From Pandoraea bronchicola (GTDB taxonomy: Bacteria > Pseudomonadota > Gammaproteobacteria > Burkholderiales > Burkholderiaceae): a DNA stretch of 64,000 nucleotides. This document shows positions 1 to 9,778 of this stretch, in pieces. The number at the start of each line of letters is the position of its first letter. Within the stretch, counting starts at the first letter, position 1. Below the pieces are notes generated by a model. The model saw only the letters and a list, made by a program, of their open reading frames with translations. It did not search any database and was not told the origin of the DNA. Location: contig NZ_CABPST010000012.1 of the NCBI RefSeq assembly GCF_902459805.1, forward strand, positions 113,201 to 177,200, in the 5' to 3' direction. Position numbers and translations under genes: made by a program.

Positions 1-424
1 GGCGCGGCAGAAGCTCACCACGCGACGCCGGCCCGGTGAACTCGGCCTTGTGACCGAAGGCGCGCAGACTGCCCTCGCGCACGTGATCGCGCCAACTGCG
101 GATGTCCGCAATCATCTTCGGCCCATTGCGCACGATGCACAGCGTCGTGGACGCCATCAGGAAGAAGAGGATCAGCAGGAACCACCACGAGCTGTACACG
201 GTGTACAGGCCGAGCGAACGGAAGACACCGGCCCAGAATGGACCGAACTGATTGACGTAGTTGGGATACGGATCGCCCTGCTTAAGCACCGTGCCAACAA
301 TGCTGGCAATGGCGAGCACGGTCAGCAGGCTGATGGCAAAACGCATCGAGCTGACCAGCTCGACACCGTCGCGCACCCATCGTTGCGCGCCTTTGATCTG
401 CATTCCGGAGGTACTGATGCTCAT
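1..424 (-). CDS. resB: ResB-family cytochrome c biogenesis protein (partial, N-terminal part)
   Basis: The gene runs off the left edge; the first 141 codons are present. ResB (Ccs1) works with ResC in system II cytochrome c maturation, moving and attaching heme outside the inner membrane. The protein starts MSISTSGMQI, has a first membrane segment at about residues 27-50 (MRFAISLLTVLAIAS) and a second at about 75-97 (WWFLLILFFLMAS), then the RNGPKM...DIRSWRDH region expected of ResB. The ATG is preceded by GGAAACAGG. A cytochrome c4 gene lies directly upstream on the same strand, which fits a role in making c-type cytochromes. The family assignment rests on layout and these motifs. Confidence 0.85.
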   Translation of the reverse strand, partial: MSISTSGMQIKGAQRWVRDGVELVSSMRFAISLLTVLAIASIVGTVLKQGDPYPNYVNQFGPFWAGVFRSLGLYTVYSSWWFLLILFFLMASTTLCIVRNGPKMIADIRSWRDHVREGSLRAFGHKAEFTGPASRGELLPR

Positions 425-590
425 CCTGTTTCCGACAACAAAAAAGGGCGGGGACGCGTATCTCACGCGCCCGCCACCCTGTGTATGCTAAACCAGATCT
501 ACCCGGTCGCTCTGCGGCGCCGCTGCTGGTTTCGTTATAAGTCAGCGAATATACCCTGACGTTCACATGGTGTCAGGGCAGGACTGCCGA

Positions 591-1253
591 TCAGCGCAAA
601 CCGGCGATGTAATCCGCGACTGCCTTGATTTCCTTGTCCGACAACCGCGAGGCTATGGTATGCATCGGCGCGTTGTTCTTGCGGGTCTCGTCGCGGAACG
701 CGACCAGTTGGGCAGCGGTGTATTCCGCCCATTGGCCGGACAGACGCGGGTACTGCGACGGCATGCCGGCGCCGGCTGGTCCGTGGCAAGAGGCGCAGGC
801 GGGAACCCCCTTTTCGGCCAGACCACCACGGTAAATTTTCTCGCCCAGCGGCACCGTGTCCTTGTTGCGCGCGACACCCGGCTTCGCGGTCTGCGAGGCG
901 AAATAAGCGGATACGTTGCGCATGTCCTGTTCGGACAGTGCCGCGACCATGCCGGCCATGATGGGATTGTTACGCGCGGGAGTTTTGCCGGGCTGCGCCT
1001 TGAAGTCGGCGAGCTGTTTGTCCAGATATTCGGCGTGCTGGCCGGCGAGCTTCGGATAGGCGCCGCCGGTACTATTGCCGTCTGCCGCGTGGCAAGCGGC
1101 GCAGACCTGACTGGCAATGGCCTGTCCCCGGGCCAAGTCTGGTTTGGCGGGCGCCTGAGGCTCGGCGGCTTGTCCTGCACCGCTCAGAAGAAAGCATGCC
1201 AGCGCCAACGGTGTTGCAGCGAGAGACTTCCACACTCCTCGGTTCATTCGCAC
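591..1253 (-). CDS. Di-heme cytochrome c4
   Basis: Periplasmic di-heme electron carrier, probably passing electrons to a terminal oxidase. The 220-residue precursor has an N-terminal signal peptide (about residues 1-30, ending GAGQAA) and two heme-binding CXXCH sites, CAACH at 51-55 and CASCH at 153-157. Each sits in a similar half (PKLAGQHAEYLDKQL and PRLSGQWAEYTAAQL), which is the duplicated fold of cytochrome c4. The start could be Met1 or Met3 (MNRGV). It lies upstream of resB on the same strand, separated by about 165 bases, and is divergent from engB. Confidence 0.93.
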   Translation of the reverse strand: MRMNRGVWKSLAATPLALACFLLSGAGQAAEPQAPAKPDLARGQAIASQVCAACHAADGNSTGGAYPKLAGQHAEYLDKQLADFKAQPGKTPARNNPIMAGMVAALSEQDMRNVSAYFASQTAKPGVARNKDTVPLGEKIYRGGLAEKGVPACASCHGPAGAGMPSQYPRLSGQWAEYTAAQLVAFRDETRKNNAPMHTIASRLSDKEIKAVADYIAGLR

Positions 1254-1544
1254 ACCTTATATCTGTTTTGTCGGGAAATCGGTCGTTCGAACTCACCGTC
1301 CGACGCCGTGTTTCTCCTCCAACCTCACGGCGCGCGAGACGTTCGGGCAAGCCCTGGCAAGGCCAAGGTTAACTTTCATATTGTACAATAAAGTCTTTCC
1401 CCGACTTTAGGGGATTTCCATGTAGAAGGCCGCAGTACGGGGCTCCCCGGCCTGTCGCCGGTGGGCATCGAACCCGCCGTTCTGCGCCCCTGCGCCCGCG
1501 TTGCAGCCCGATCCCTGTGGCTGCGGCGCTCCCCGGTTTCTGCC

Positions 1545-2213
1545 ATGTCCCTACTTCATCAAGCCCGCTTCTTTACGACCGTCAATCATCTGCGCGACCT
1601 GCCGCCCACGGCCGTGCCCGAGGTCGCCTTCGCGGGACGCTCGAACGCGGGCAAGTCCAGCGCGCTCAACATCCTCTGCAATCAGAAGCGGCTGGCCTTC
1701 TCGAGCAAGACGCCGGGACGCACGCAGCACATCAACTACTTCGAGATCGCTCACCTCGAGCATCTGTATGGCTATCTCGTCGATTTGCCCGGCTACGGCT
1801 ACGCCGAGGTCGGCGGCGGGGTGAAGGTCCACTGGCAGAAGCTCCTCGGCGACTATCTCGTGCAGCGCCCGCAACTGCGCGGCCTCGTGCTCGTGATGGA
1901 CTCGCGCCGGCCCTTCACGGACCTCGACTGCGAGTTGATCGACTGGTTCATGCCGACGGGACGTCCCATCCACGTGTTGCTGACCAAGGTGGACAAACTC
2001 ACGCGTCAGGAAGCCACTGTCGTACTGCGCGACACGCAAAAACGTCTGGCCGCCCTGCCGCGCACCGACGGTCTGCCGTCCGACGATCCGGCAACGCCGC
2101 CGCAGTTCACGGCCCAACTGTACTCATCGCTCAAGCGCACCGGTGTCGACGCCGCGCAGCGCGTGCTCGAGGACTGGCTCGCCATTCCGGCGCGCGACGC
2201 CGCCAAGAAGTGA
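1545..2213 (+). CDS. engB: Ribosome biogenesis GTPase EngB (YsxC/YihA)
   Basis: Essential GTPase acting late in 50S ribosomal subunit assembly. The 222-residue protein has G1 GRSNAGKSS at about residues 32-40, the G2/G3 region with DLPGYGYA and G4 TKVDK near residue 150, matching the TrmE-Era-EngA-EngB family. An open frame extends 28 codons upstream, but [10 protein letters not shown] is the usual start and begins just before the conserved [11 protein letters not shown]. The gene is monocistronic in this view: the next gene on the same strand is hemB, over 600 bases away. Confidence 0.95.
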   Translation: MSLLHQARFFTTVNHLRDLPPTAVPEVAFAGRSNAGKSSALNILCNQKRLAFSSKTPGRTQHINYFEIAHLEHLYGYLVDLPGYGYAEVGGGVKVHWQKLLGDYLVQRPQLRGLVLVMDSRRPFTDLDCELIDWFMPTGRPIHVLLTKVDKLTRQEATVVLRDTQKRLAALPRTDGLPSDDPATPPQFTAQLYSSLKRTGVDAAQRVLEDWLAIPARDAAKK

Positions 2214-2540
2214 GCTTGTCCTGATCGTTTGTCCTGATCGTTCGCGCGCCGGGAGATCGGGTACGTCCTCGCCGCCCGCCTTCGCTCGCGCGAACGATGT
2301 CACCTTGCAGACGCGGGACAGCCTGCCGTCAAACCGTCAAACCGCCAAAGCAGATGGCAGACAGGCTCAGCGGACGCGGCAAATCGTCGCGGTGAACCGC
2401 ATGGCGCTTCGTCAGTTCGATGGCAATTGGCGTGCGCAAGCGATGGCTTGGCATCCCCTCAGCCGAACGGATGAGGCCTGTCGAATCGGCCGGAAAGCAT
2501 GGCTGTCCGGGGCGTTGCCATGACGATTCGTGCGCACATA
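2214..2540. other. Intergenic stretch after engB
   Basis: I see no coding region here. A 13-bp direct tandem duplication (TTGTCCTGATCGT at 2216-2228 and 2229-2241) starts three bases after the engB stop. The rest has no ribosomal-type or enzyme-like reading frame. Confidence 0.5.
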
Positions 2541-2570
2541 AAAAAACCGCCGTGTAGGCACGGCGGGTTT
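2541..2570 (-). terminator. Rho-independent terminator, stronger on the minus strand
   Basis: Perfect 8-bp stem CCGCCGTG (2547-2554) / CACGGCGG (2559-2566) with a 4-base loop. Read on the minus strand it is followed by seven T residues. On the plus strand only GTTT follows, so it may also stop engB transcripts but looks built for a leftward transcript. Confidence 0.75.
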
Positions 2571-2652
2571 AAATAAGCCTTATCGTAGAACGACAGGCGC
2601 CCGCTCAGGGAGGAGAAGCGGGGGACCCTCGCACACAGTGCGAACGTCCGGT
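2541..2652 (-). ncRNA. Candidate small RNA with anti-Shine-Dalgarno loop
   Basis: Predicted leftward transcript of about 110 nt from the hemB-proximal promoter palindrome to the terminator at 2541-2570. It would fold into three hairpins: TCGCAC/GTGCGA (2629-2643), CCCGCT/AGCGGG (2600-2605/2617-2622), and the terminator stem. The middle hairpin shows the 11-nt loop UCUCCUCCCUG, complementary to ribosome binding sites. Small RNAs with CCUCC-type loops acting on ribosome binding sites are known in Neisseria and rhizobia. There is no coding frame of note. This is an inference from structure and signals; no transcript data are available. Confidence 0.45.
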
Positions 2653-2667
2653 TGGTATGATATACCA
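2652..2667. promoter_or_regulatory. Overlapping divergent extended -10 promoters (hemB and candidate small RNA)
   Basis: The palindrome GGTATGATATACC (2654-2666) gives an extended -10 in both directions: TGG-TATGAT rightward (toward hemB) and TGG-TATATC leftward (toward the candidate small RNA). No good -35 hexamer is seen at 17 bases for either, which extended -10 promoters can tolerate. The hemB leader would be about 160 nt. Confidence 0.4.
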
Positions 2668-2731
2668 TGCATTCGAAAGTTTCCCGGCAAGTGCCGTTTT
2701 TTGCGCGCCTTCCCTCTTAGGGAATCGTTGA

Positions 2732-3826
<1,095 letters not shown>

Positions 3827-3868
3827 ATACGGCACGCGGTCGACGGGATTTGCAAGCGGATTCAGGCG

Positions 3869-3895
3869 CGCCCCGGCGACTTAGCCGCCGGGGCG
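3869..3895 (+). other. Strong hairpin downstream of hemB
   Basis: Perfect 10-bp inverted repeat CGCCCCGGCG/CGCCGGGGCG with a 7-base loop, 43 bases after the hemB stop. No T-run follows, so it may stabilise the hemB mRNA 3' end or assist the terminator further on. Confidence 0.5.
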
Positions 3896-3926
3896 TGTGT
3901 TAGTAAAATCCTCGTCGCATAAATGA

Positions 3927-3959
3927 AAACGGCCAGCCCGATCTCGGGTTGGCCGTTTT
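3927..3959. terminator. Bidirectional terminator between hemB and dsbD
   Basis: Inverted repeat AACGGCCAGCCCGA / TCGGGTTGGCCGTT flanked by A-run on the left and T-run on the right (3927-3959). It separates the convergent hemB and dsbD genes and can serve both. Confidence 0.85.
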
Positions 3960-4044
3960 GCGTTGCACATGACATCAAGCGTGCCGCCAGATCTGCGGAC
4001 TCCCGCTCGCGGAGGCATTAACTGCCGCTCAGAGACTCAGACGC

Positions 4045-6033
4045 TCAAACCGCAGGGCCGTATGCTTTCTCAAGGCTGCGCAGGAACTGTTCTGCGGATT
4101 GTGCGCCGATGACGCGCGTGCCAGCGACCTCCTTGCCACTGCCATCAAAGAAGATGATGCCCGGCGGCCCAAACAGCCCGAAGCGCTTGAGCAGCGCCTG
4201 GTCGTCGGCATTGTTCGCGGTCACGTCCGCCTGCACGAGCACCATCGGGTCAAGTCGTGCCTTCACCTTCGGATCCGTAAAAACGAAACGCTCCATCTCC
4301 TTGCAACTGATGCACCAGTCCGCATAGAAATCGAACATCACCGGCCGCCCCGCCGTCGCCAATACCTGATCGAGTTCCGCAACGCTGCGGACGCGCTGAA
4401 ACCGGATGCCTTCCGCAGTCGCCACACCCGCGTTGGCGCTTCCGGAGGCCACCGCCGTCAATCCGGCGAGGGGTGCGAGCGGATCACGTGCCCCGGCTGC
4501 GGCCCCCACCAGCGCGACAGCCCCCAGAAGGGCGACGGCAACGCCGAGGCCCTTGAGAAGACGTCGGACACCGCCGGCCCCCTCGGGCAGGGTATCGAAA
4601 ACGCGCATGAACGTGGCGGCCACCAGCAGCAGGACGCCCCAACCCAGCAACAGAACCGGCGTTGGCAGCAACGGCCGCACAATCCAGAGGGCAACACCGA
4701 GAAGCAGGAAGCCGAAGAAACGCTTCACACCCTCCATCCACGCCCCGGCACGTGGCAGCAACGCGCCCCCGCCCCCCGCGAGGATCACGAGCGGCAAGCC
4801 CATTCCCAACGACAATGCGAAGAGCGTAGCGCCACCAAAGACCGCATCGCCCGTCTTCGCGATGAAGGCAAGCGCTGCGGCCAGCGGGGCGGTCACACAC
4901 GGGCTGACGATCAGCCCCGAGAGCACCCCCATCATGGCAGCACCGACCCATTGACCGGACTGCTGCTTGCGCGCCGCGTCGTCAATTCGGGCACGCAGCG
5001 CCGAGGGCAACTGGATTTCGTACACCCCGAACATCGACAGCGAGAGAACGACCATCAGCAACGCAAACAAGGCCAACACCCAAGGCGCTTGAAGGAACGC
5101 GATGAGGCCTTGCCCGAGCAACCCGGCGGCTACGCCGATGACGGTGTTCACTACCGCCATGCCGAGCACGTAAGCGACGGCAAGGCGTATCGCCTTACCT
5201 CGGCTCGCCTCCTGTCCCGCGACGATCGACAGAAGAATCGGCACCATCGGCAACACGCACGGCGTGAAAGCCAACCCGACGCCAAGCGCGAAGAAAATCC
5301 CCAGTGCCAATGCAAAGCTGCCGCCGGAGAGAATGCGCTCTGCCTCGCTGTAGTCCTCTCGCGCCGACAACCAACCACCCGCCGTGCTGGCGGAAGGCGC
5401 CGCCGCAGCAACAGCGGCAGCCTGCAAGCCACTCGACGCTTTCGGACCACCGCCGAGCAGCGCTTGCGTGGCCGGCCCTGGCGTCACTGCCGCACTCGAA
5501 CTCCCGCCCGTTGTACCGCCAACCGCTGCTTCTGAAATCTTGAGCGGCTTGTCCATTGGCGGATAGCACAGCCCCTTGTCCGCACACCCCTGCATGGTGA
5601 CGTTCAGTGTGAACGGAGCGCCCGCCTGATTGACAGGAATTCGAACATCGATGGGCTCGTGGTACACCTCCATGTCCTTGCCGAAAGTCTCGTCGTGCTT
5701 AACCTCACCCTTCGGAAATACCGGCGTCCCGAGTGTGACGGCAGGGTTGTCGGCCGCGAAGGCGAATCGCTCACGGTAGAGGTAGTACCCCTTGGCAACG
5801 TCGAAATGCAGCAGAACGGCACCGGGCTGCTCCGTCTTCGATACCTTGAAGGCGACATCCGGATCGAGAAAATCGTCGGCCGCATGCGCACGCCCCGCGC
5901 CGAATGAAAGCAAGGCGGCCACGACAAGCCACGCAACCGCCCAAAATCGCACAACGCGACTTCGCATCGAAGCGCTTTGATCGCTGCCAGCTTCCGCAGG
6001 CGTCGCCACCACCATCATCGTCGAATCAGACAT
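4045..6033 (-). CDS. dsbD: Thiol:disulfide interchange protein DsbD
   Basis: Inner-membrane electron conduit that takes reducing power from cytoplasmic thioredoxin to periplasmic targets such as DsbC and apocytochromes. The 662-residue protein has an N-terminal signal segment (about residues 23-51), a periplasmic alpha domain with the paired cysteines in GCADKGLCYP, a membrane beta domain with FTPCVLPM and VSPCVTAPLAAAL holding the two membrane cysteines, and a C-terminal thioredoxin-like gamma domain with CISC at about 574-577. Start MSDSTMMVV overlaps the end of cutA by 8 bases; a longer frame exists but lies inside cutA. The cutA-dsbD pair is a common betaproteobacterial unit. Confidence 0.95.
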   Translation of the reverse strand: MSDSTMMVVATPAEAGSDQSASMRSRVVRFWAVAWLVVAALLSFGAGRAHAADDFLDPDVAFKVSKTEQPGAVLLHFDVAKGYYLYRERFAFAADNPAVTLGTPVFPKGEVKHDETFGKDMEVYHEPIDVRIPVNQAGAPFTLNVTMQGCADKGLCYPPMDKPLKISEAAVGGTTGGSSSAAVTPGPATQALLGGGPKASSGLQAAAVAAAAPSASTAGGWLSAREDYSEAERILSGGSFALALGIFFALGVGLAFTPCVLPMVPILLSIVAGQEASRGKAIRLAVAYVLGMAVVNTVIGVAAGLLGQGLIAFLQAPWVLALFALLMVVLSLSMFGVYEIQLPSALRARIDDAARKQQSGQWVGAAMMGVLSGLIVSPCVTAPLAAALAFIAKTGDAVFGGATLFALSLGMGLPLVILAGGGGALLPRAGAWMEGVKRFFGFLLLGVALWIVRPLLPTPVLLLGWGVLLLVAATFMRVFDTLPEGAGGVRRLLKGLGVAVALLGAVALVGAAAGARDPLAPLAGLTAVASGSANAGVATAEGIRFQRVRSVAELDQVLATAGRPVMFDFYADWCISCKEMERFVFTDPKVKARLDPMVLVQADVTANNADDQALLKRFGLFGPPGIIFFDGSGKEVAGTRVIGAQSAEQFLRSLEKAYGPAV

Positions 6034-6358
6034 GCAATTTCCCCCGCGTCTCCTCTTCGACCCAGCGTGCATAAGCTGGCAACGCTGTGGCGGCGGGCCA
6101 TGCAACGATCTCGGGCACGTCGTAAGGATGATGTTCTTTGATGTACTGCTCAAGCGCGCTATAGCGCGCGGCGGTCGTCTTGATCATGAGCGGCACTTCC
6201 ACGCTGGTTTCGCGCTTGCCTTGCCAGTGATAGCTTGAGCGCACCGGCGCCATTTGCTGCACGCACGCCGCCAGCCGCTCGGCAAGCATACCGTCGATCG
6301 CGGCTTCGGCGCTGGCCTCGTCGGGAAACGTCGTCATGACGATAAGAAGGGCATCCAT
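6026..6358 (-). CDS. cutA: Divalent-cation tolerance protein CutA
   Basis: Small trimeric protein linked to copper and divalent-cation tolerance; its biochemical role is unsettled. The 110-residue product has the family signatures MTTFPDEASA, AERLAACVQQM, SYHWQGK, EVPLMIKTT and EHHPYDVPEIVAWPA. The frame stays open for 38 codons upstream, but MDALLIVMTTFPD matches the family start. Its stop overlaps the dsbD start by 8 bases, implying translational coupling. Confidence 0.95.
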   Translation of the reverse strand: MDALLIVMTTFPDEASAEAAIDGMLAERLAACVQQMAPVRSSYHWQGKRETSVEVPLMIKTTAARYSALEQYIKEHHPYDVPEIVAWPAATALPAYARWVEEETRGKLHV

Positions 6359-6477
6359 GGTGTCCGGTAGACCATTCAAACGGAAGGATTGTTCACTGTA
6401 CACCGAGGCTATGAAAAGTGCGCAATCGGCCGGCGATTTCCGGACTGATGTCACCATGCCTTCGGACAACACCTCAA

Positions 6478-6510
6478 AATAAAAAAAGCCAGGTCAACGA
6501 CCTGGCTTCT
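6478..6510 (-). terminator. Terminator of the alpha/spc ribosomal operon
   Basis: Stem AGCCAGGTC/GACCTGGCT with a 3-base loop (6487-6507), followed on the minus strand by T residues. It lies just downstream of rplQ, the last gene of the ribosomal block. Confidence 0.9.
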
Positions 6511-6552
6511 TCTTACGGCTGACGATCTAGAAAAGACCGTTGCGCGAATCGC

Positions 6553-6945
6553 TTACTCAGCGACTTCCGGCGCTTCCGTGTCGACTTCCGGACGGTCCAG
6601 CAGTTCGACGAAAGCCATCGGCGCGTTGTCGCCCACGCGGAAACCCATCTTCAGGATACGCAGGTAGCCGCCCGGACGGTTGGCAAAACGCGGGCCGAGT
6701 TCGTTGAACAGCTTGGTGACCATTTCGCGGTCGCGCAGGCGGTTGAACGCCAGACGACGGTTGGCAACCGAGTCCTTCTTACCCAGCGTGATGAGGGGCT
6801 CGACGACCTTACGCAGTTCCTTGGCCTTTGGCAGCGTGGTCTTGATCGCTTCGTGCTGGATCAACGAGTTCGACATGTTACGCAGCATTGCCAGACGGTG
6901 GCTGCTGGTACGGTTCAGTTTACGCAGACCATGACGGTGACGCAT
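6553..6945 (-). CDS. rplQ: 50S ribosomal protein L17
   Basis: Large-subunit protein of the area near the tunnel exit. The 130-residue product begins [20 protein letters not shown] and carries [13 protein letters not shown], both diagnostic for bL17, with a short acidic C-terminal tail ([11 protein letters not shown]) of the kind common in this group. It is the last gene of the alpha operon, after rpoA, and is followed by a terminator. Confidence 0.98.
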   Translation of the reverse strand: MRHRHGLRKLNRTSSHRLAMLRNMSNSLIQHEAIKTTLPKAKELRKVVEPLITLGKKDSVANRRLAFNRLRDREMVTKLFNELGPRFANRPGGYLRILKMGFRVGDNAPMAFVELLDRPEVDTEAPEVAE

Positions 6946-7065
6946 TTCAACTTTCCTTTAAACAGAGTTTTCGACCTAGCTCTTCTATCGGTGACAAACA
7001 CCGCGGGCCGGTACCTTCGCTATCGGCCGTATCGGAACACTCCGACGCGCCGCACTTACGTAGCA

Positions 7066-7091
7066 ACATGGCCACCCGAAGGCGGCCATGT
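7066..7091 (-). other. Hairpin between rpoA and rplQ
   Basis: Perfect 8-bp inverted repeat ACATGGCC/GGCCATGT with a 10-base loop, within the 155-base rpoA-rplQ spacer. No T-run follows. It could be an mRNA processing or stability element. Confidence 0.4.
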
Positions 7092-7100
7092 CATTACACC

Positions 7101-8078
7101 TTACTTCTCGAGACCGGCCGGCGGCCAGTTTTCGAGCTTCATGCCCAGCGTGAGACCACGCGAGGCAAGCACTTCCTTGATCTCGTTGAGCGACTTGCGA
7201 CCCAGATTCGGGGTCTTGAGCAATTCGTTCTCGGTACGCTGGATCAGGTCGCCGATGTAGTAGATGTTTTCGGCCTTCAAGCAGTTGGCCGAACGCACCG
7301 TCAACTCGAGATCGTCCACCGGACGCAGCAGGATCGGATCGATCTGCGGCGCACGCGACGGCGCTTCGCTGGCGGCTTCCGTGCCTTCCAGCGCAGCGAA
7401 CACCGACAGCTGGTCGACGAGGATGCGAGCCGATTGACGGATCGCTTCTTCCGGCGACACCACACCGTTGGTTTCGATGTTCATCACGAGCTTGTCCAGG
7501 TCAGTGCGTTGCTCCACACGGGCCGATTCGACCGCATAGCTCACACGCTTGACCGGCGAGAACGACGCGTCGAGGACGATACGACCAATCACCTTGGCCG
7601 AATCATCGCCATAACGGCGCACGTTACCCGGGACATAACCACGACCCTTTTCGATCTTGATCTGGACGTCGAGCTTGCCGCCCTTGGCCAGATGCGCGAT
7701 CACGTGATCGGGGTTGATCAGTTCCACATCATGCGGCACTTCGATATCCGAAGCGCGCACTACACCTTCACCATCCTTGCGCAGCGTAACGGTGACTTCG
7801 TCACGGTTATGCAGCTTGAACACCACACCCTTCAGGTTCAACAGGAAGTTGACGACATCTTCCTGCACACCGTCGATGGTGGAGTATTCATGCACAACGC
7901 CAGCGATCGTCACTTCGGTCGGCGCGTAGCCCACCATCGACGACAACAGCACGCGGCGAAGCGCGTTGCCCAAGGTGTGGCCGTAGCCACGTTCGAACGG
8001 CTCCATCACGACTTTGGCGTGATGCTCACCGACCGGCTCAACCGCAATGATCTTGGGCTTCAACAAACTGGTTTGCAT
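7101..8078 (-). CDS. rpoA: DNA-directed RNA polymerase alpha subunit
   Basis: Alpha subunit that nucleates core enzyme assembly (N-terminal domain) and contacts upstream promoter DNA and activators (C-terminal domain). The 325-residue protein starts [11 protein letters not shown], contains [20 protein letters not shown] in the dimerisation domain and [16 protein letters not shown]...[13 protein letters not shown] in the C-terminal domain. A longer frame adds 24 codons upstream without a family match. It lies between rpsD and rplQ as in all alpha operons. Confidence 0.98.
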   Translation of the reverse strand: MQTSLLKPKIIAVEPVGEHHAKVVMEPFERGYGHTLGNALRRVLLSSMVGYAPTEVTIAGVVHEYSTIDGVQEDVVNFLLNLKGVVFKLHNRDEVTVTLRKDGEGVVRASDIEVPHDVELINPDHVIAHLAKGGKLDVQIKIEKGRGYVPGNVRRYGDDSAKVIGRIVLDASFSPVKRVSYAVESARVEQRTDLDKLVMNIETNGVVSPEEAIRQSARILVDQLSVFAALEGTEAASEAPSRAPQIDPILLRPVDDLELTVRSANCLKAENIYYIGDLIQRTENELLKTPNLGRKSLNEIKEVLASRGLTLGMKLENWPPAGLEK

Positions 8079-8146
8079 AGGTTTCCTTTTCAATACCCTC
8101 GGCTCGTTACACCGATAAGGCTGATGGGTGACAACCTGCACGGAAC

Positions 8147-8169
8147 GCAAAACGCGCCGTGAGGCGCGT
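8147..8169 (-). terminator. Terminator-like hairpin between rpsD and rpoA
   Basis: Stem ACGCGCC/GGCGCGT with loop TCAC (minus strand), followed by TTTT. It sits just after rpsD and before rpoA and is short, so it is more likely a partial terminator that tunes RpoA level than a full stop. Confidence 0.5.
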
Positions 8170-8180
8170 CAGCATACGGA

Positions 8181-8804
8181 TTAACGCGAATACAATTCGA
8201 CGATCAGGCTTTCGTTGATGTCGCCCGCGATATCGCTACGTTCCGGCAGTGCCTTGAAAGTGCCTTCCATCTTCTTGGCGTCAACCGAAACCCAGATCGG
8301 GAAACCGACTTGCTCAGCCAGCGACAGCGATTCTTGAATACGCACTTGCTTCTTGGCCTTTTCGCGCACGGTGATCACGTCACCGGCCTTGACCTTGATC
8401 GACGGGATGTTGGCGACAACACCGTTCAGCACGATCGCCTTATGGCCGACCAGCTGGCGCGCTTCGGCGCGCGTCGAACCAAAGCCCATGCGGTACACGA
8501 CGTTGTCCAGGCGCGACTCGAGAACCTGCAGCAGGTTTTCACCCGTGTTGCCCTTGAGACGGTCGGCTTCCGCGAAATAACGACGGAACTGACGCTCGAG
8601 CACGCCGTAAATACGCTTGACCTTCTGCTTTTCGCGCAGTTGGTTGCCGTAGTCCGACGTACGAGCACCCGAGGTGCGGCCATGCTGACCCGGCTTGCTA
8701 TCCAGCTTGCACTTGTCGGCGAGCGAGCGGCGTGCGCTCTTCAGGAAGAGGTCAGTACCTTCACGGCGGGAGAGTTTGGCCTTCGGGCCGATATAACGTG
8801 CCAC
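8181..8804 (-). CDS. rpsD: 30S ribosomal protein S4
   Basis: Primary 16S rRNA binder that starts 30S body assembly; in Escherichia coli it also represses its own alpha operon. The 207-residue product begins [19 protein letters not shown] and has the S4 RNA-binding domain ([21 protein letters not shown]). It lacks the N-terminal cysteine cluster of the zinc form, having only one Cys. It has its own promoter and a structured leader in the 150-base gap after rpsK. Confidence 0.98.
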   Translation of the reverse strand: MARYIGPKAKLSRREGTDLFLKSARRSLADKCKLDSKPGQHGRTSGARTSDYGNQLREKQKVKRIYGVLERQFRRYFAEADRLKGNTGENLLQVLESRLDNVVYRMGFGSTRAEARQLVGHKAIVLNGVVANIPSIKVKAGDVITVREKAKKQVRIQESLSLAEQVGFPIWVSVDAKKMEGTFKALPERSDIAGDINESLIVELYSR

Positions 8805-8856
8805 GGTTGTTCCTTTATCTCAAAATTTGACGCAGCGAACTTTGTCCACTACGCAA

Positions 8857-8922
8857 GTCCGGTACCAATGTACCGGACGGTGGTCTTAGAAATTGCTTCG
8901 CGCACGGCCGAGACCGTGCGCG
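8857..8922 (-). promoter_or_regulatory. Tandem hairpins in the rpsD leader
   Basis: Two perfect 9-bp inverted repeats occupy the rpsK-rpsD gap: CGCGCACGG/CCGTGCGCG (8899-8922, 6-base loop) and GTCCGGTAC/GTACCGGAC (8857-8878, 4-base loop). They lie between the predicted promoter and the rpsD ATG, so they would form in the leader RNA. A role in S4 autoregulation is an inference. Confidence 0.5.
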
Positions 8923-8930
8923 AACCCGCG

Positions 8931-8939
8931 ATTATAGCA
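8931..8939 (-). promoter_or_regulatory. Extended -10 promoter before rpsD
   Basis: On the minus strand TGC-TATAAT, a consensus extended -10, lies just inside the rpsK-rpsD gap. The -35 position (TCTAAG) is poor. It would give rpsD-rpoA-rplQ a separate start with a leader of about 120 nt. Confidence 0.5.
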
Positions 8940-8954
8940 GGATTCTGAAGCGTC

Positions 8955-9359
8955 TTAGATACGACGACGCTTCGGCGGGCGGCAGCCGTTGTGCGGGACC
9001 GGCGTCACGTCCGAGATGGCCGTGATTTTGATACCCAGCGCATTCAGCGCGCGAACCGCCGATTCGCGACCCGGGCCCGGGCCCTTGATGCGAACTTCCA
9101 GGTTCTTCACGCCGTATTCCAGTGCCACGCGGCCAGCCGACTCAGCAGCAACCTGGGCAGCGAACGGGGTCGACTTACGCGAACCCTTGAAGCCCTGGCC
9201 ACCCGACGTCGCCCATGCCAGCGCATTGCCCTGACGATCGGTGATCGTGATGATGGTGTTGTTGAACGAAGCGTGGACGTGCACGACGCCTTCTGCAACG
9301 CTCTTCTTGACCTTCTTGCGAACGCGCTGCGAAGCGGCGTTGTTCTGTTGCTTAGCCAT
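8955..9359 (-). CDS. rpsK: 30S ribosomal protein S11
   Basis: Small-subunit platform protein next to the E site. The 134-residue product shows [19 protein letters not shown] and the C-terminal [16 protein letters not shown], both standard for uS11. The Asn-Gly pair in PHNGCR is the site known to isomerise in other bacteria. It is 18 bases downstream of rpsM and upstream of rpsD. Confidence 0.98.
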   Translation of the reverse strand: MAKQQNNAASQRVRKKVKKSVAEGVVHVHASFNNTIITITDRQGNALAWATSGGQGFKGSRKSTPFAAQVAAESAGRVALEYGVKNLEVRIKGPGPGRESAVRALNALGIKITAISDVTPVPHNGCRPPKRRRI

Positions 9360-9377
9360 GAGTTTCCTATCCTCTGG

Positions 9378-9743
9378 TTACTTCTTCAGCGAGACGCCGG
9401 CCTTACGCGGGCCCTTGCGGGTACGCGCATTGGTACGGGTACGCTGACCGCGAAGCGGCAAGCCCTTGCGGTGACGCATACCACGATAGCAGCCCAGATC
9501 CATCAGGCGCTTGATGTTCATGGTCACTTCACGGCGCAGGTCGCCCTCGACCGTCAGTTGACCGACTTGATCACGCAGCTTTTCGAGATCAGCGTCGTCG
9601 AGGTCCTTGACCTTCTTCGAGAACGGCACACCAGCGGCTTCGCAAATCTGGCGAGCGCGCGTGCGGCCGACACCGTAAATAGCCGTCAGGCCGATAGCGG
9701 TGTGCTGGTGGTTCGGGATGTTAACCCCTGCGATACGAGCCAT
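9378..9743 (-). CDS. rpsM: 30S ribosomal protein S13
   Basis: Head protein that forms inter-subunit bridges with L5 and L31 and touches P-site tRNA. The 121-residue product begins [15 protein letters not shown] and ends in the basic [15 protein letters not shown] tail that reaches the tRNA. It follows rpmJ by 35 bases, the standard alpha-operon order. Confidence 0.98.
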   Translation of the reverse strand: MARIAGVNIPNHQHTAIGLTAIYGVGRTRARQICEAAGVPFSKKVKDLDDADLEKLRDQVGQLTVEGDLRREVTMNIKRLMDLGCYRGMRHRKGLPLRGQRTRTNARTRKGPRKAGVSLKK

Positions 9744-9778
9744 TCGTAATTCCCCAACTAAATAGCGTTAAAGGCCGA

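Noticed and set aside
1375-1400. Promoter for cytochrome c4 at TACAAT
   Set aside because: A -10-like TACAAT is present on the minus strand, but no acceptable -35 at 16-18 bases, so I do not list it as a feature.
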